The notes beneath the pieces were generated by a model. It did not search any database, was not told the DNA's origin, and was given only the letters and a program-made list of their open reading frames with translations. A DNA stretch of 64,000 nucleotides from Nostoc sp. NMS8 (GTDB taxonomy: Bacteria > Cyanobacteriota > Cyanobacteriia > Cyanobacteriales > Nostocaceae): positions 62,001 through 126,000 of the forward strand of contig NZ_JABXKK010000106.1 of NCBI RefSeq assembly GCF_017115045.1. The letters are read 5' to 3'. This document shows positions 18,901-26,717 of this stretch, piece after piece; positions within the stretch are counted from its first letter, which is position 1; every line of letters begins with the position of its first letter. Both the position numbers and the translations under genes were made by a program.

Positions 18901-20780
18901 GTTGGTTAATTAATGACTATTTAGAATTCCTATTTTCTGCACCCGTTCACTTTGAAGAACTGGGTGATGCAGATAATTACTATTTCTATATGCGGGGGTG
19001 GATTGATTACTTACACACATCTATATTACAAAATTCAGATTCTCGTTTGTGGGATGAAATAGTTAATAACTTTGCGTCAATTGCTAATTTTATTCCCCTA
19101 TATTTTAATGAGCATAATCTTAAAAATATCTATATTAAGCGTGGAGAAATTATAGAATTTTTACTGAAGCGTAAGGGTTATGAGGTAGATTACGAGTTTG
19201 CTGATAGACCTATAGGCAGAAAAAAAATTCGCTTGGGTGTCCTGGCTGCACATTTTTTACCTGGTTCTGAAACATTTGCTTACCTTCCTGTTTATGAGTA
19301 TATAAGTAGAGATTTTGAAGTAATTTTGTACTCTCTTAATCAAACTGGTCATCAACTAGAGCAATATTGCCAAAGCTGTGCAAACTCCTTTAAGCTGCTA
19401 CCACAAGATTTAACAGAACAGGTAAATATTATTCGTGCTGATGATCTCGATATATTATTCATTGCTACCAATGTGACGGCAGTAACTAATCAAATCTGCT
19501 TCTTATCAATGCATCGGTTAGCTAGAATACAAGTCACAAGTGGCGGTTCTGTGGTGACAACAGGAATGCGGCATATAGATTATTATATTTCTGGCACGCT
19601 AACCGATCCATCAGCGACGGCAGAAGAGCAATATAGAGAAAAGTTGGTGAAGCTAGAAGGAACTGCTCATTGCTTTAGTTATGGGAATGAACAAGAAAAT
19701 GTAAATGTCAAAGTTGATCGAGAAAGTTTAGGTATCTCGGAAGAAACAGTTATTTTTGTCTCTGGTGCTAACTTTTTCAAAATCATCCCTGAACTAATTA
19801 ATACATGGGCAAAAATAATTTCTGGAGTTCCTAACTCCGTTTTAGTGCTTCTGCCATTTGGCCCGAATTGGTCAAACAATTACCCTAAGAAAGCTTTTAT
19901 AAATCACTTAACTAAAGTGTTTTCAAAGCATGGAATACCAGCCGAAAAATTAATACTTTTAGATCCTCAGCCAGTCCCAAACCGAGAAGAAGTTAAAGAA
20001 TACTTCCAAATTGCCGATGTATATCTAGATTCTTATCCATTTGCGGGAACAACTTCTTTAATAGAGCCACTACAAGTTAATCTGCCAGTAATTGCTAGGC
20101 GGGGAAGTAGCTTTCGCTCTGCGATGGGAGCCGCAATGGTGCAAGTACTGGATGTCCCTGATTTAGTTGCGGATAGTGAAGAGTCTTATATACAATTAGC
20201 GATCGCACTTGGTAATAATCCTAAATTACGTCAAGAAAAGAGTGACCAAATTAAGGAAAAAGTGCAGGGGAATCCTAGTTTTCTTGATAGTCGTTCTTAC
20301 TCAGCTAAAATAGGTAGCTTATTTCAAGAATTATTAAGTAAGTATCTTGCAGATACTCTGAGTCAGAATTTACAACTAGGAGATATTAACCTAATTATCT
20401 TCCCTGATTGGTTACAGCCAGAAGAATCTCTTGGTTTAGCTTTAGAACAAGTGATTAAAACATTAGTAAATCATGTGAATAATGAGAACATTACTTTAAT
20501 TATCAACACGAGTAATACTGCTTCTGAAGATGCAGAAATATTTTTATCTAGTATTGCGATGAATTTGCTGCTAGAGGAAGATTTAGATATTAATCAGGGA
20601 TTAGAAATTTCTCTGGTAGAAAACCTTTCTGATATTGAGTGGCAAGCTTTGTTACCTCGAATTAATGCCAGACTTATTTTGGAATATGAAGATCGGGAAG
20701 CTTTGGCAAAAGTACCAGTTAAAAATCTAGGATGTTATGAATTAGATAACTGGGTTAATAAATTTTCGACTGTTGATTAA
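15924..20780 (+). CDS. Giant multi-domain glycosyltransferase: GT2, methyltransferase, GT2, SPINDLY/OGT-like
   Basis: A 1618-residue protein with a GAGG ribosome-binding site. Domains in order are as follows. 1 to about 260 is GT2 (SVLMITYNHENYI, EGDDYW as DXD). About 277-390 is an unnamed module (INLIIFPDWNQSDEF). About 415-590 is a SAM methyltransferase (LNIGCGH; EHFLEHL; CYRVLQPGGILRI). About 618-860 is a second GT2 (SICIPTYNGERFIAEAI; FQDD). About 860-1095 is a helical spacer. About 1100-1475 resembles the catalytic part of SPINDLY/O-GlcNAc transferase, GT41 (ADVYLDSYPFAGTTSLIEPL). About 1485-1597 is a second copy of the unnamed module. No signal or membrane segment is seen. It probably builds and transfers a modified glycan, perhaps to protein. 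The gene is markedly AT-rich and is the last gene of the presumed operon. Confidence 0.9.
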   Translation: MKVSVLMITYNHENYIAQAIESILMQQVNFEYEVVIGEDCSTDNTREIIINYQKSYPEIIRLLLPDKNLGMHKNFINTLQACQGQYIAMLEGDDYWTSSEKLKKQVDFLDKNLDFAICFHNVLVFWQDNSYSPGIFLHNQPKTSTIENLLISNFISTPSVMYRAGLVQEFPDWFYEQSMGDWTFHILNAQHGKIGYIDEVMSAYRVHAKGVWSGKTREWQIKETIRMLDTIKYDFNSQYQAIINTSINFYSQQLVSVLKDEDLINSSSIDLKGYLQLRNINLIIFPDWNQSDEFLCKNLANLIKGLNSHINKHEITLLICTSSISEENASLYISTIVMNLYMEEEIEVSEEIQISFTGNLSDINWRNLIPLITGRIILNGEDEQAIYSSGLEKIPPIFWENFSAKHLILSSFDKPYKLNIGCGHIKFDNWINIDIDKDKKAVDLVCNAVQKLPFDDDSCAFIYNEHFLEHLKVEEAMFFLRECYRVLQPGGILRIAMPSLEYVVQKYNSEEWQNQEWLNWPEFKFIKTRAEMLNISFRWWDHQWLYDREELNRRLLETGYTNIKDVAWGLSDIPELRNRETRADSLLICEAQLANQKELNRSQQTTDYKKTNFLERQPLVSICIPTYNGERFIAEAINSVLHQTYPNIEIILSDDNSVDTTVKIAKSFNQKLYFDFSIIEHNQYGLAQNWNYCISQAKGKYIKFLFQDDLLEPNAIEEMVNLAEQDEEIGLVFSPRTLFTNTGNTVYDSNFLMHHEAKDVYKAWSTLKPIQSGQQLLLDPNILGSPINKIGEPSTVLIRKDVFEKVGLFNPEFCQLVDLEMWLRIMSQYKVGFVDQVLSHFRIHTQQQTRRNAALKDAILLDYQKLFQTIYSNTQYPEAIRQQALYRYAVLSEKNVELHNLRKQIAEECLNISDEQITDMYLGLLGTTHKMLVNSSIKYESLTDEEQIFANNILLKLSQGFDQPKAIQNLLAAMLYCRADQLPLQYDLSRLPSWLINDYLEFLFSAPVHFEELGDADNYYFYMRGWIDYLHTSILQNSDSRLWDEIVNNFASIANFIPLYFNEHNLKNIYIKRGEIIEFLLKRKGYEVDYEFADRPIGRKKIRLGVLAAHFLPGSETFAYLPVYEYISRDFEVILYSLNQTGHQLEQYCQSCANSFKLLPQDLTEQVNIIRADDLDILFIATNVTAVTNQICFLSMHRLARIQVTSGGSVVTTGMRHIDYYISGTLTDPSATAEEQYREKLVKLEGTAHCFSYGNEQENVNVKVDRESLGISEETVIFVSGANFFKIIPELINTWAKIISGVPNSVLVLLPFGPNWSNNYPKKAFINHLTKVFSKHGIPAEKLILLDPQPVPNREEVKEYFQIADVYLDSYPFAGTTSLIEPLQVNLPVIARRGSSFRSAMGAAMVQVLDVPDLVADSEESYIQLAIALGNNPKLRQEKSDQIKEKVQGNPSFLDSRSYSAKIGSLFQELLSKYLADTLSQNLQLGDINLIIFPDWLQPEESLGLALEQVIKTLVNHVNNENITLIINTSNTASEDAEIFLSSIAMNLLLEEDLDINQGLEISLVENLSDIEWQALLPRINARLILEYEDREALAKVPVKNLGCYELDNWVNKFSTVD

Positions 20781-20928
20781 ACAAGATTTACCAGATTCAG
20801 CACTCTTTATCATTGCTGAAAATGAAGTGGAATACGGACTAGAACAGGCTTGGCGAGGTATTCTTGCCGAAAAAATGAGCCAAATCGCGATCGCCTTTTT
20901 AAGGATAAAGCTTGTGTCGCAGGTTTAG
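20767..20928 (+). pseudogene. Shifted-frame continuation after the giant glycosyltransferase
   Basis: A different frame that overlaps the last 14 bp of the giant gene stays open for 53 codons and reads like protein (LPDSALFIIAENEVEYGLEQ, then AWRGILAEKMSQIAI), ending at TAG 20926-20928. It could be the original C-terminal continuation lost by a frameshift, or the tail of another gene. It has no start codon or ribosome-binding site. I do not recognise a family. Confidence 0.35.
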
Positions 20929-20940
20929 AAGCCTTCTATA

Positions 20941-21063
20941 AGAGACTTCCAAATAAAAATACTCAACTATTTATTGTGGGGTAGGCATTTTGGCCGCCTT
21001 TCTATATGGGCGGTCAAAATGCCCACCTCACAAGATTGGGTAATTTATTTGTGGGAAGTCTCT
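20941..21063. mobile_element. MITE-like palindromic element, copy 1
   Basis: A 123-bp element with terminal inverted repeats, AGAGACTTCC at 20941 and GGAAGTCTCT ending at 21063. The sub-terminal arms (AAATAAAAATACTCAA; TTGTGGGGTAGGCATTTTGG) pair with the other half. The centre is a GGCCGCC...GGGCGGTC hairpin. The same inner sequence occurs in the element at 61066-61195 (AAATAAAAAAATACTCAA; ACAAATAAATTATCCAATC), so both belong to one family. There is no coding capacity; a transposase encoded elsewhere would be needed. It may also act as a terminator after the glycan block. Confidence 0.7.
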
Positions 21064-21157
21064 AAACAAGTTTATAGTCAGCACTTCAATGGTTAAATTT
21101 GTAATTACAAGTAAACAATATTATGTCATAATTCGATTTTATGATTTTGAACTTTAA

Positions 21158-22510
21158 ATGCGTTGTGCCACCCTAACCCAACTGGTTGAAGTTATTTTGG
21201 GCCATTCTGTAAACTTATCTGAAACTGCTTTAACACAAGTAAGTAGTGGTATCAAAACAGATAGCCGTACCCTGAAGCCGGGTGAAGTATTTGTTGCTTT
21301 CCGAGGCGATAAGTTTGATGGACATGAATTTGTGCCAACTGCGATCGCAAAGGGTGCAATAGCTGCAATTGTAGATTTTGAATACGAAAATCCCGGATTT
21401 CCTGTATTACAGGTAAAGGACACCCTCAAGGCATATCAAAAACTTGGCCGATGGTGGCGCGATCGCTTTAACATTCCTGTAATTGGTGTAACGGGTTCTG
21501 TGGGTAAAACTACAACCAAAGAATTGATCGCCGCAGTCTTAGCAACCAAGGGACGAGTTCACAAAACTTATGGAAATTACAACAACGAAATTGGTGTCCC
21601 GAAAACTCTCCTAGAACTTGGTGCCGAAAATGATTACGCCGTAATTGAGATGGCGATGCGGGGTAGGGGACAAATTGCCGAACTGACGCAAATAGCGCGT
21701 CCAACAATTGGAGTGATTACCAATGTGGGGACGGCACATATTGAGTTACTGGGTTCCGAAGAAGCGATCGCTGAGGCAAAATGTGAGTTATTAGCCGAAA
21801 TGTCTGCTGATAGTGTGGCAATTCTCAATCACGACAATCCCCTATTAATGGCCACGGCGGCGAAAGTTTGGCACGGGAAAGTTTTAACTTATGGCTTTTC
21901 TGGTGGAGATATCCAAGGGCAATTAATTGATAACGAGATTGTGGAAGTCGCAGGAATCCAACTACCTCTGCCTCTACCTGGGCGTCACAATGCGACTAAT
22001 TTCTTGGCAGCTTTAGCAGTGGCAAAGGTGTTGGGGATTGATTGGGAAACCCTTAAAGCAGGTGTGAACGTCAATATGCCCACAGGGCGATCGCAGCGAT
22101 TTAACTTACCCAATGATGTAGTAATCTTAGATGAAACTTATAATGCTGCACCAGAAGCGATGATTGCAGCGTTGCAATTATTGGCAGAAACACCCGGAAA
22201 ACGGAAAATTGCCGTATTGGGTGCAATGAAAGAATTGGGAGAGCGATCGCAGCAGTTGCACCAGCGAGTGGGAGAAACAGTCCGAAAGTTGAATTTAGAC
22301 GGCTTGTTGGTTTTGGTAGATGGACAAGATGCTGAAGCGATCGCTCTTAGTGCTGAGGGGATTCCATCGGAGTGTTTTGCCACTCATGCCGAGTTGGTGG
22401 CTAGGTTGAAGACATTTGTGCAAACAGGCGATCGTTTATTATTCAAAGCCGCCCATTCCGTGGGACTTGATCGGGTAGTCAATCAATTACGTGCAGAATT
22501 TCCCACATGA
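21158..22510 (+). CDS. murF: UDP-N-acetylmuramoyl-tripeptide--D-alanyl-D-alanine ligase
   Basis: A 450-residue cytosolic peptidoglycan enzyme of normal family length. It adds the D-Ala-D-Ala dipeptide to UDP-MurNAc-tripeptide with ATP. Visible are the N-terminal MurF domain (SSGIKTDSRTLKPGEVFVAF), the P-loop GVTGSVGKTTTKEL (about 110-123), YGNYNNEIGVPKTLL, the EMAMRGRGQIAEL motif, the central-domain Asn-His region (LPLPLPGRHNATNFLAAL) and the C-terminal DETYNAAPEAMIAAL. All expected motifs are intact. The GNAT gene starts 4 bp inside its end (ATGA overlap). It is a core gene, marking a return from the AT-rich block to normal base composition. Confidence 0.97.
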   Translation: MRCATLTQLVEVILGHSVNLSETALTQVSSGIKTDSRTLKPGEVFVAFRGDKFDGHEFVPTAIAKGAIAAIVDFEYENPGFPVLQVKDTLKAYQKLGRWWRDRFNIPVIGVTGSVGKTTTKELIAAVLATKGRVHKTYGNYNNEIGVPKTLLELGAENDYAVIEMAMRGRGQIAELTQIARPTIGVITNVGTAHIELLGSEEAIAEAKCELLAEMSADSVAILNHDNPLLMATAAKVWHGKVLTYGFSGGDIQGQLIDNEIVEVAGIQLPLPLPGRHNATNFLAALAVAKVLGIDWETLKAGVNVNMPTGRSQRFNLPNDVVILDETYNAAPEAMIAALQLLAETPGKRKIAVLGAMKELGERSQQLHQRVGETVRKLNLDGLLVLVDGQDAEAIALSAEGIPSECFATHAELVARLKTFVQTGDRLLFKAAHSVGLDRVVNQLRAEFPT

Positions 22511-23046
22511 TACCGCTAGAAACCCAACGTCTCATACTACGAGACTTTGTAGAGTCAGATTGGCCAGGGGTTCATCAATACGCTAGCGATCGTGAAGTTG
22601 TGCGTTATTTAACCTTTGGCCCGAATAGCGAAGAAGATACCAAAAACTTTTTGCAAAGAGAGATTTCATTACAAAGTAAAGAACCCCGTCAGCATTTCGC
22701 CTTGGGAGTGACTTTAAAACCCCAAAAGCAATTAATTGGTATCTGTCGTATATCCGTTCAGGATATTGGCAACACAATAGGCTCTATTGGATACTCTTTC
22801 ACTAAGCAATTTTGGGGACAAGGATATGCAACTGAAGCTGTAAAAGCAGTTGTATCATTTGGTTTTCAGGAGTTAAACTTACATCGCATCTTTGCTACTT
22901 GTCACCCAGAAAACATTGCCTCTACACGAGTGATGCAAAAAATCGGAATGCAGCAGGAAGGGTATTTGCGAGAACACCATTGGATTAAGGAAGAATGGCG
23001 AGACTCTTGGCTATATGCCATCCTTGAGTATGAATGGATTTTCTGA
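22507..23046 (+). CDS. GNAT-family N-acetyltransferase (RimJ/RimL type)
   Basis: A 179-residue acetyl-CoA-dependent acetyltransferase. It starts IPLETQRLILRDFVESDW, the standard opening of RimJ/RimL-type GNATs. The acetyl-CoA loop is FWGQGYATEAVKAVVSFGF (about 100-118), and RIFATCHPENIASTRVMQKI with GYLREHHW completes the pattern. The target could be a protein N-terminus, an amino acid or an antibiotic and is not predictable. The ATG overlaps the murF stop, so the two are co-translated. A cell-wall role is only suggested by position. Confidence 0.92.
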   Translation: MIPLETQRLILRDFVESDWPGVHQYASDREVVRYLTFGPNSEEDTKNFLQREISLQSKEPRQHFALGVTLKPQKQLIGICRISVQDIGNTIGSIGYSFTKQFWGQGYATEAVKAVVSFGFQELNLHRIFATCHPENIASTRVMQKIGMQQEGYLREHHWIKEEWRDSWLYAILEYEWIF

Positions 23047-23064
23047 AAATATCACCTATAGACT

Positions 23065-23400
23065 TTAGTTGGAAAGGCTAGGGTCATTGTCGTTGCTGTA
23101 GCGTCTTTGAAAAAGAATTGCTGCCAAATTAGTCACGAGACAGGTGATTGCTAGCCATAGCAAGATATAAGTAGGAGCCATCACCACGTCAATCATGAAC
23201 CAAGTATATACGTGAAAGATCATTACAGAAGCAAAAAAGCTAGCAATTGCAGCAGATTGCCATACTTGATGTGATGGACGACGTAACGCTACCAGACCCA
23301 TCGTTAAAATTGTGATAAGTAAGTTTGCTGGTACGAGAAATGCACAAATACCTATGCAGTTGCCACGAGAGAACTCAGCTAAGGTGTTAAAATCGAGCAT
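23065..23400 (-). CDS. Small hypothetical membrane protein
   Basis: A 111-residue protein with three to four hydrophobic segments: about 16-40 (ICAFLVPANLLITILTMGLV), 48-68, 70-92 (IDVVMAPTYILLWLAITCLV) and a short polar C-terminus (RRYSNDNDPSLSN). No known motif was recognised. It stands alone on the minus strand, convergent with the GNAT gene 18 bp away. It is likely an inner-membrane protein of unknown role. Confidence 0.7.
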   Translation of the reverse strand: MLDFNTLAEFSRGNCIGICAFLVPANLLITILTMGLVALRRPSHQVWQSAAIASFFASVMIFHVYTWFMIDVVMAPTYILLWLAITCLVTNLAAILFQRRYSNDNDPSLSN

Positions 23401-23603
23401 TAATTTCTTGGGATAGATGTTAGCTTTTTAAGAATTTATTAATTTATTTTAAAACAACGCAATTTAAATTAACATAATAGTGAGTAATCACATTACAAAT
23501 ATAACATAAATTAAACTATTGAGTTGCCTTTTGATACTATCAATAGTTAGTTAATTATAAAATTTCTGGATAACTAGGGTGGAAAACACCCACCCTAGCT
23601 GAA

Positions 23604-24005
23604 TTAACCCGGTAAAATTACCGTATCGATAACGTGTACCACACCATTATCTGCTTCGATATCTGCTGCTAAAACTGTGGCGTTTTTAATTTCAAAACCA
23701 TCAGAAGAATCAATTTTAATGGGTGAACCTTCTACAGAATTAACCGTACCGAGTTGTGCCAAATCAGCCTTTAGCAGCTTTCCTGGAACGACATGATACT
23801 TTAAAATCCGCGTTAGCTGGGGAATATTCTGTAACAGAGTTTGGATAGTTCCCGGTGGTAACTTGGCGAAAGCTTCGTCATTAGGTGCAAAGACTGTGAA
23901 CGGCCCAGGACTTTTTAATGTTTCTACTAAACCAGCCGCTTGGACAGCTGCTACCAGTGTTTTGAAAGACTCAGCCGTAACTGCAATATCGACAATATCA
24001 GCCAT
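23604..24005 (-). CDS. Fasciclin (FAS1) domain protein
   Basis: A 133-residue single FAS1 domain. The start at 24005 (MADIVDIAVTAESF) is preferred over an upstream in-frame ATG because GAGG lies about 9 bp before it and homologous cyanobacterial proteins begin in this way. FAS1 landmarks are PGPFTVFAPNDEAFAKLP (H1 region), LKYHVVPGKLLKADL (the YH motif) and a C-terminal NGVVHVIDTVILPG. There is no signal peptide, although FAS1 proteins are usually external, so it may be cytosolic or secreted by another path. Such proteins are linked to adhesion in other bacteria; the function here is unknown. A single gene. Confidence 0.93.
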   Translation of the reverse strand: MADIVDIAVTAESFKTLVAAVQAAGLVETLKSPGPFTVFAPNDEAFAKLPPGTIQTLLQNIPQLTRILKYHVVPGKLLKADLAQLGTVNSVEGSPIKIDSSDGFEIKNATVLAADIEADNGVVHVIDTVILPG

Positions 24006-24256
24006 ATATCTTAACCTCAATATCTGCAAAAGATTTTAAAGGATAATAAACCTATTTTAATTTTTATTGAAAAAGGGACTGGGAAAACACTACCCAAGTT
24101 TTGTTCAGGTAGCGATACCTCCAGCGTCTCTGCGATCGCACATTCACCGCAGTCGTGATTTATTTGGTTTGTGATGATACTTACTTGTGTGCGATCGCAC
24201 CCTCACAACCCACTCTCCAAAATTGTTACCCTAAATAAAGTTATGAGGACGCAAAT

Positions 24257-25744
24257 ATGACTGACAAAAATCGTTCTCAATGGGACTTAGGCAGGTTTAT
24301 CGAAACCCTGACTTACTTTGAGGTAATTCCTTTCCTTAACTGGGTACAGCAGTTAAGGAAAGGTCGTCCTAAAGATAATCAAGATAGACCCAATGGAGGA
24401 AGAAACGTGGGTGTAATATTAGTAGCAGGTGCAACTGGTGGTGTCGGTAAACGAGTAGTGCTGCGATCGCTCCAACAAGGTTATAAAGTTCGCGCCCTAG
24501 TTCGAGATATCGATAAAGCACGGTCAATTCTTGGTAATGATATAGATTTAGTAGTTGCGGATATCACGCAACCAGAAACTTTAACTCCTTTAGTTTTAGC
24601 TGATATTCAAGCTGTAATTTGTTGTACAGCAGTACGCGTACAACTTGTTGGGGGAGACACAGCAGATAGAGCCAAATATTATCAAGGTGTTAAATTTTAC
24701 CAGCCGCAAATTGTCGGCGACACTCCCGAAAATGTAGAATATCAAGGTGTCAAAAACTTAGTCCAAGCTGCGGCAAAATATTTACCCCAAGCAAATGAAA
24801 AACCGATATTTGATTTCACCAAACCATCAGCAGAATTAAAAGATTACTGGGGAGCGTTGGATGATGTCGTTATGGGTGGTGTGAGTGCCAGTAATATCCA
24901 ATTGCTAGATAATACAGCTTTATTTGCTGGTAATGTCTCCACCGCTAACTCTGGCGGATTTGCTTCTGTCAGAACGAAGAATTTTGATCTGCCCTTTAAC
25001 TTATCTGGTTACACTGGTGTAAAACTCCGTGTTAAAGGTGACGGTCAGCGTTATAAAATCTTTCTGCGGACAGATACAAAATGGGATGGTATTGGTTATA
25101 GCTATTCTTTCGACACCGTAGCGAATACCTGGATAGATATTTACATTCCCTTTACAGATTTGATTCCCGTCTTTCGGGCAAAAGTTGTCAAAGATGCGCC
25201 GCCAATTGAACAAAGTAGAATTTGCTCATTCCAACTGATGTTGAGCAAATTTGAATATGATGGCGCTTTGAATCCCAAATTTTCTCCAGGTGGTTTTGCT
25301 TTGCAGTTGGAATCAATTAAGGCTTATGGTAGGGCAAGTTTACCACAATTTATTCTCGTCAGTTCAGCAGGTGTAACTCGTCCTGGCCGCCCTGGGATTA
25401 ATTTAGATGAAGAACCGCCAGCAGTGAAATTAAATGACCAATTGGGAGGAATTTTAACTTGGAAGTTGAAAGGAGAAGATAGTTTAAGAGAAAGCGGAAT
25501 TCCTTATACGATTATTAGACCTTGTGCTTTAACTGAAGATGCAGGAAGTAAGGAATTAATATTCGAGCAAGGTGACAATATTAGAGGCAAAATCAGTCGT
25601 GAGGATGTGGCAGAACTTTGTGTGCAAGCGCTAAAAATAGAAAAAGCCTCTAACATTACATTTGAGGTTAAACAAGGAGAAAATACTGTCAATTCTATCG
25701 ATTGGCAAAGTTTATTTTCTAACTTACAACCGGATAAGAGATGA
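24257..25744 (+). CDS. NmrA-like NAD(P)-binding protein with inserted CIA30 domain
   Basis: A 495-residue protein typical of cyanobacteria and plastids. Residues about 54-165 form the first half of an atypical SDR/NmrA Rossmann fold (ILVAGATGGVGKRVVLRSL, ALVRDIDKA). Residues about 180-365 are a CIA30 domain (complex I intermediate-associated protein 30; DYWGALDDVVMGGVSAS, GGFASVRT, YKIFLRTDTKWDGIGYSYSF). The Rossmann part then resumes (FILVSSAGVTRPGRPG, PYTIIRPCALTE). CIA30 helps assemble respiratory complex I in mitochondria. A similar role at NDH-1 or in photosystem assembly is an inference. A single gene. Confidence 0.9.
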   Translation: MTDKNRSQWDLGRFIETLTYFEVIPFLNWVQQLRKGRPKDNQDRPNGGRNVGVILVAGATGGVGKRVVLRSLQQGYKVRALVRDIDKARSILGNDIDLVVADITQPETLTPLVLADIQAVICCTAVRVQLVGGDTADRAKYYQGVKFYQPQIVGDTPENVEYQGVKNLVQAAAKYLPQANEKPIFDFTKPSAELKDYWGALDDVVMGGVSASNIQLLDNTALFAGNVSTANSGGFASVRTKNFDLPFNLSGYTGVKLRVKGDGQRYKIFLRTDTKWDGIGYSYSFDTVANTWIDIYIPFTDLIPVFRAKVVKDAPPIEQSRICSFQLMLSKFEYDGALNPKFSPGGFALQLESIKAYGRASLPQFILVSSAGVTRPGRPGINLDEEPPAVKLNDQLGGILTWKLKGEDSLRESGIPYTIIRPCALTEDAGSKELIFEQGDNIRGKISREDVAELCVQALKIEKASNITFEVKQGENTVNSIDWQSLFSNLQPDKR

Positions 25745-25823
25745 TATTTCCGCAGCTTTTTAGTCTGCAAGTATACCAACAAAGCCAGCTTAGATAGACT
25801 GTTCTAACAAGTCAGCTAGTGAG

Positions 25824-26171
25824 ATGAAAAAAGTCAAGGTGCTAGTAATCGCTGGGATTTTAATAACAATTATCTGGGGCAGTTTTTTTTCCAAAACTGC
25901 CTCATCGCAGCAAGTTGAGTCCCGCATCAATAACCTGGAAGCAGACTTGAATCGTGTTGAGTCGCGGTTAAATCAGATAGAGTCTCAGCTAGGTAAAACC
26001 CGCCAGTCATCATCCTCTAGAACGACACTTACCCCACGACAGTCAACTGGTTCTAGAGGGAATTTATCACAGCAAGAGCCAATTTTTGATCGGCTAGCAA
26101 CTTTGGTGATTGAATTGAAGCAACAAGTCAATAAATTAGAGGAGCGAGTTGCTAATATAGAATCACGCTAA
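25824..26171 (+). CDS. Exported or anchored coiled-coil protein
   Basis: A 115-residue protein with an N-terminal hydrophobic segment (residues 4-24, VLVIAGILITIIWGSFF). This is followed by heptad-rich helix (RINNLEADLNRVESRLNQIE), a Ser/Thr/Arg linker (about 61-80) and a second short coiled coil (LKQQVNKLEERVANIE). It probably sits in the membrane with a periplasmic coiled coil that oligomerises. No family was recognised. It follows the NmrA-CIA30 gene by 79 bp in the same direction and may be co-transcribed. Confidence 0.7.
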   Translation: MKKVKVLVIAGILITIIWGSFFSKTASSQQVESRINNLEADLNRVESRLNQIESQLGKTRQSSSSRTTLTPRQSTGSRGNLSQQEPIFDRLATLVIELKQQVNKLEERVANIESR

Positions 26172-26206
26172 ATATTTATTTCACTTGCATAGAATATAGA
26201 TTTTTC

Positions 26207-26234
26207 GTAGGGGTGTACAGATGTGCGCCCCTAC
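26207..26234. terminator. Palindrome between convergent genes
   Basis: GTAGGGGTGTACA and its near complement TGTGCGCCCCTAC form a hairpin of about 12 bp between two convergent genes. The GTAGGGGCGCACA type of palindrome is a common dispersed cyanobacterial repeat. It may serve as a bidirectional terminator, but there is no long T-run after it. Confidence 0.45.
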
Positions 26235-26285
26235 AGTCTGTTGTAGAGAAATTAAAAGGCAATGCTGTTTGATTAACGGAATATT

Positions 26286-26501
26286 TTATCTGTAGTAACA
26301 TTTGTCAATCCAAATTCGCATTTCTTCTTCAGAACCAAAACAGACAGAATGTCCTGTGATTGGATCGTAAGCGTGCCAACAAGAAATATTGCCACGATAG
26401 TCTGATTCGTGCCACACTTGGAGGTCAGAACCGCTAGTCATCCAGATAACAAAATGTTGCCAATATTTTCGTAGATTTAACAAAAAGTCTAGTTTGTTCA
26501 T
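26286..26501 (-). CDS. Small hypothetical protein rich in Trp and Tyr
   Basis: A protein of 71 residues when started at the ATG at 26501 (MNKLDFLLNLRKYWQHF). AGGTG lies about 9 bp upstream of that codon, which decides the start over an in-frame ATG at 26546. The body has five Trp (FVIWMTSGSDLQVWHESDY, ISCWHAYDPITGHSVCFGSE) and ends WIDKCYYR. The pattern suggests a small beta-sheet domain. Proteins of this kind occur in Nostocales without known function. It is convergent with the coiled-coil gene and divergent from the MocR regulator. Confidence 0.65.
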   Translation of the reverse strand: MNKLDFLLNLRKYWQHFVIWMTSGSDLQVWHESDYRGNISCWHAYDPITGHSVCFGSEEEMRIWIDKCYYR

Positions 26502-26590
26502 AGTGAAAGCACCTGATAAATAATGAACTATTACTTTTACTTTCACGTAAGAATTTGGAACTGAGAAGGTACAGTTTTAGCAGATTTAAT

Positions 26591-26648
26591 CTAGTACAGT
26601 TAAGCGACATCTCAACTGGTATAGTAAAAAAACTCTTAACTGTACTAG
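26591..26648. promoter_or_regulatory. Operator-like dyad plus third half-site upstream of the MocR gene
   Basis: CTAGTACAGTTAAG (26591-26604) and CTTAACTGTACTAG (26635-26648) are perfect 14-bp inverted repeats. Between them, TCAACTGGTATAGT (26612-26625) matches the second arm in direct orientation with a few changes, offset by 24 bp. The TATAGT in the middle site could itself be the -10 box. MocR regulators often bind two direct sites plus a third inverted one at their own promoter, which is the geometry here. This is the likely autoregulatory operator of the downstream gene. Confidence 0.65.
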
Positions 26649-26717
26649 GTAAACTTGGTAAAAATAGTTTATATTGCCATTATTGATGATGTTTTAGTCA
26701 TTAACGAGTGCGCCAAA

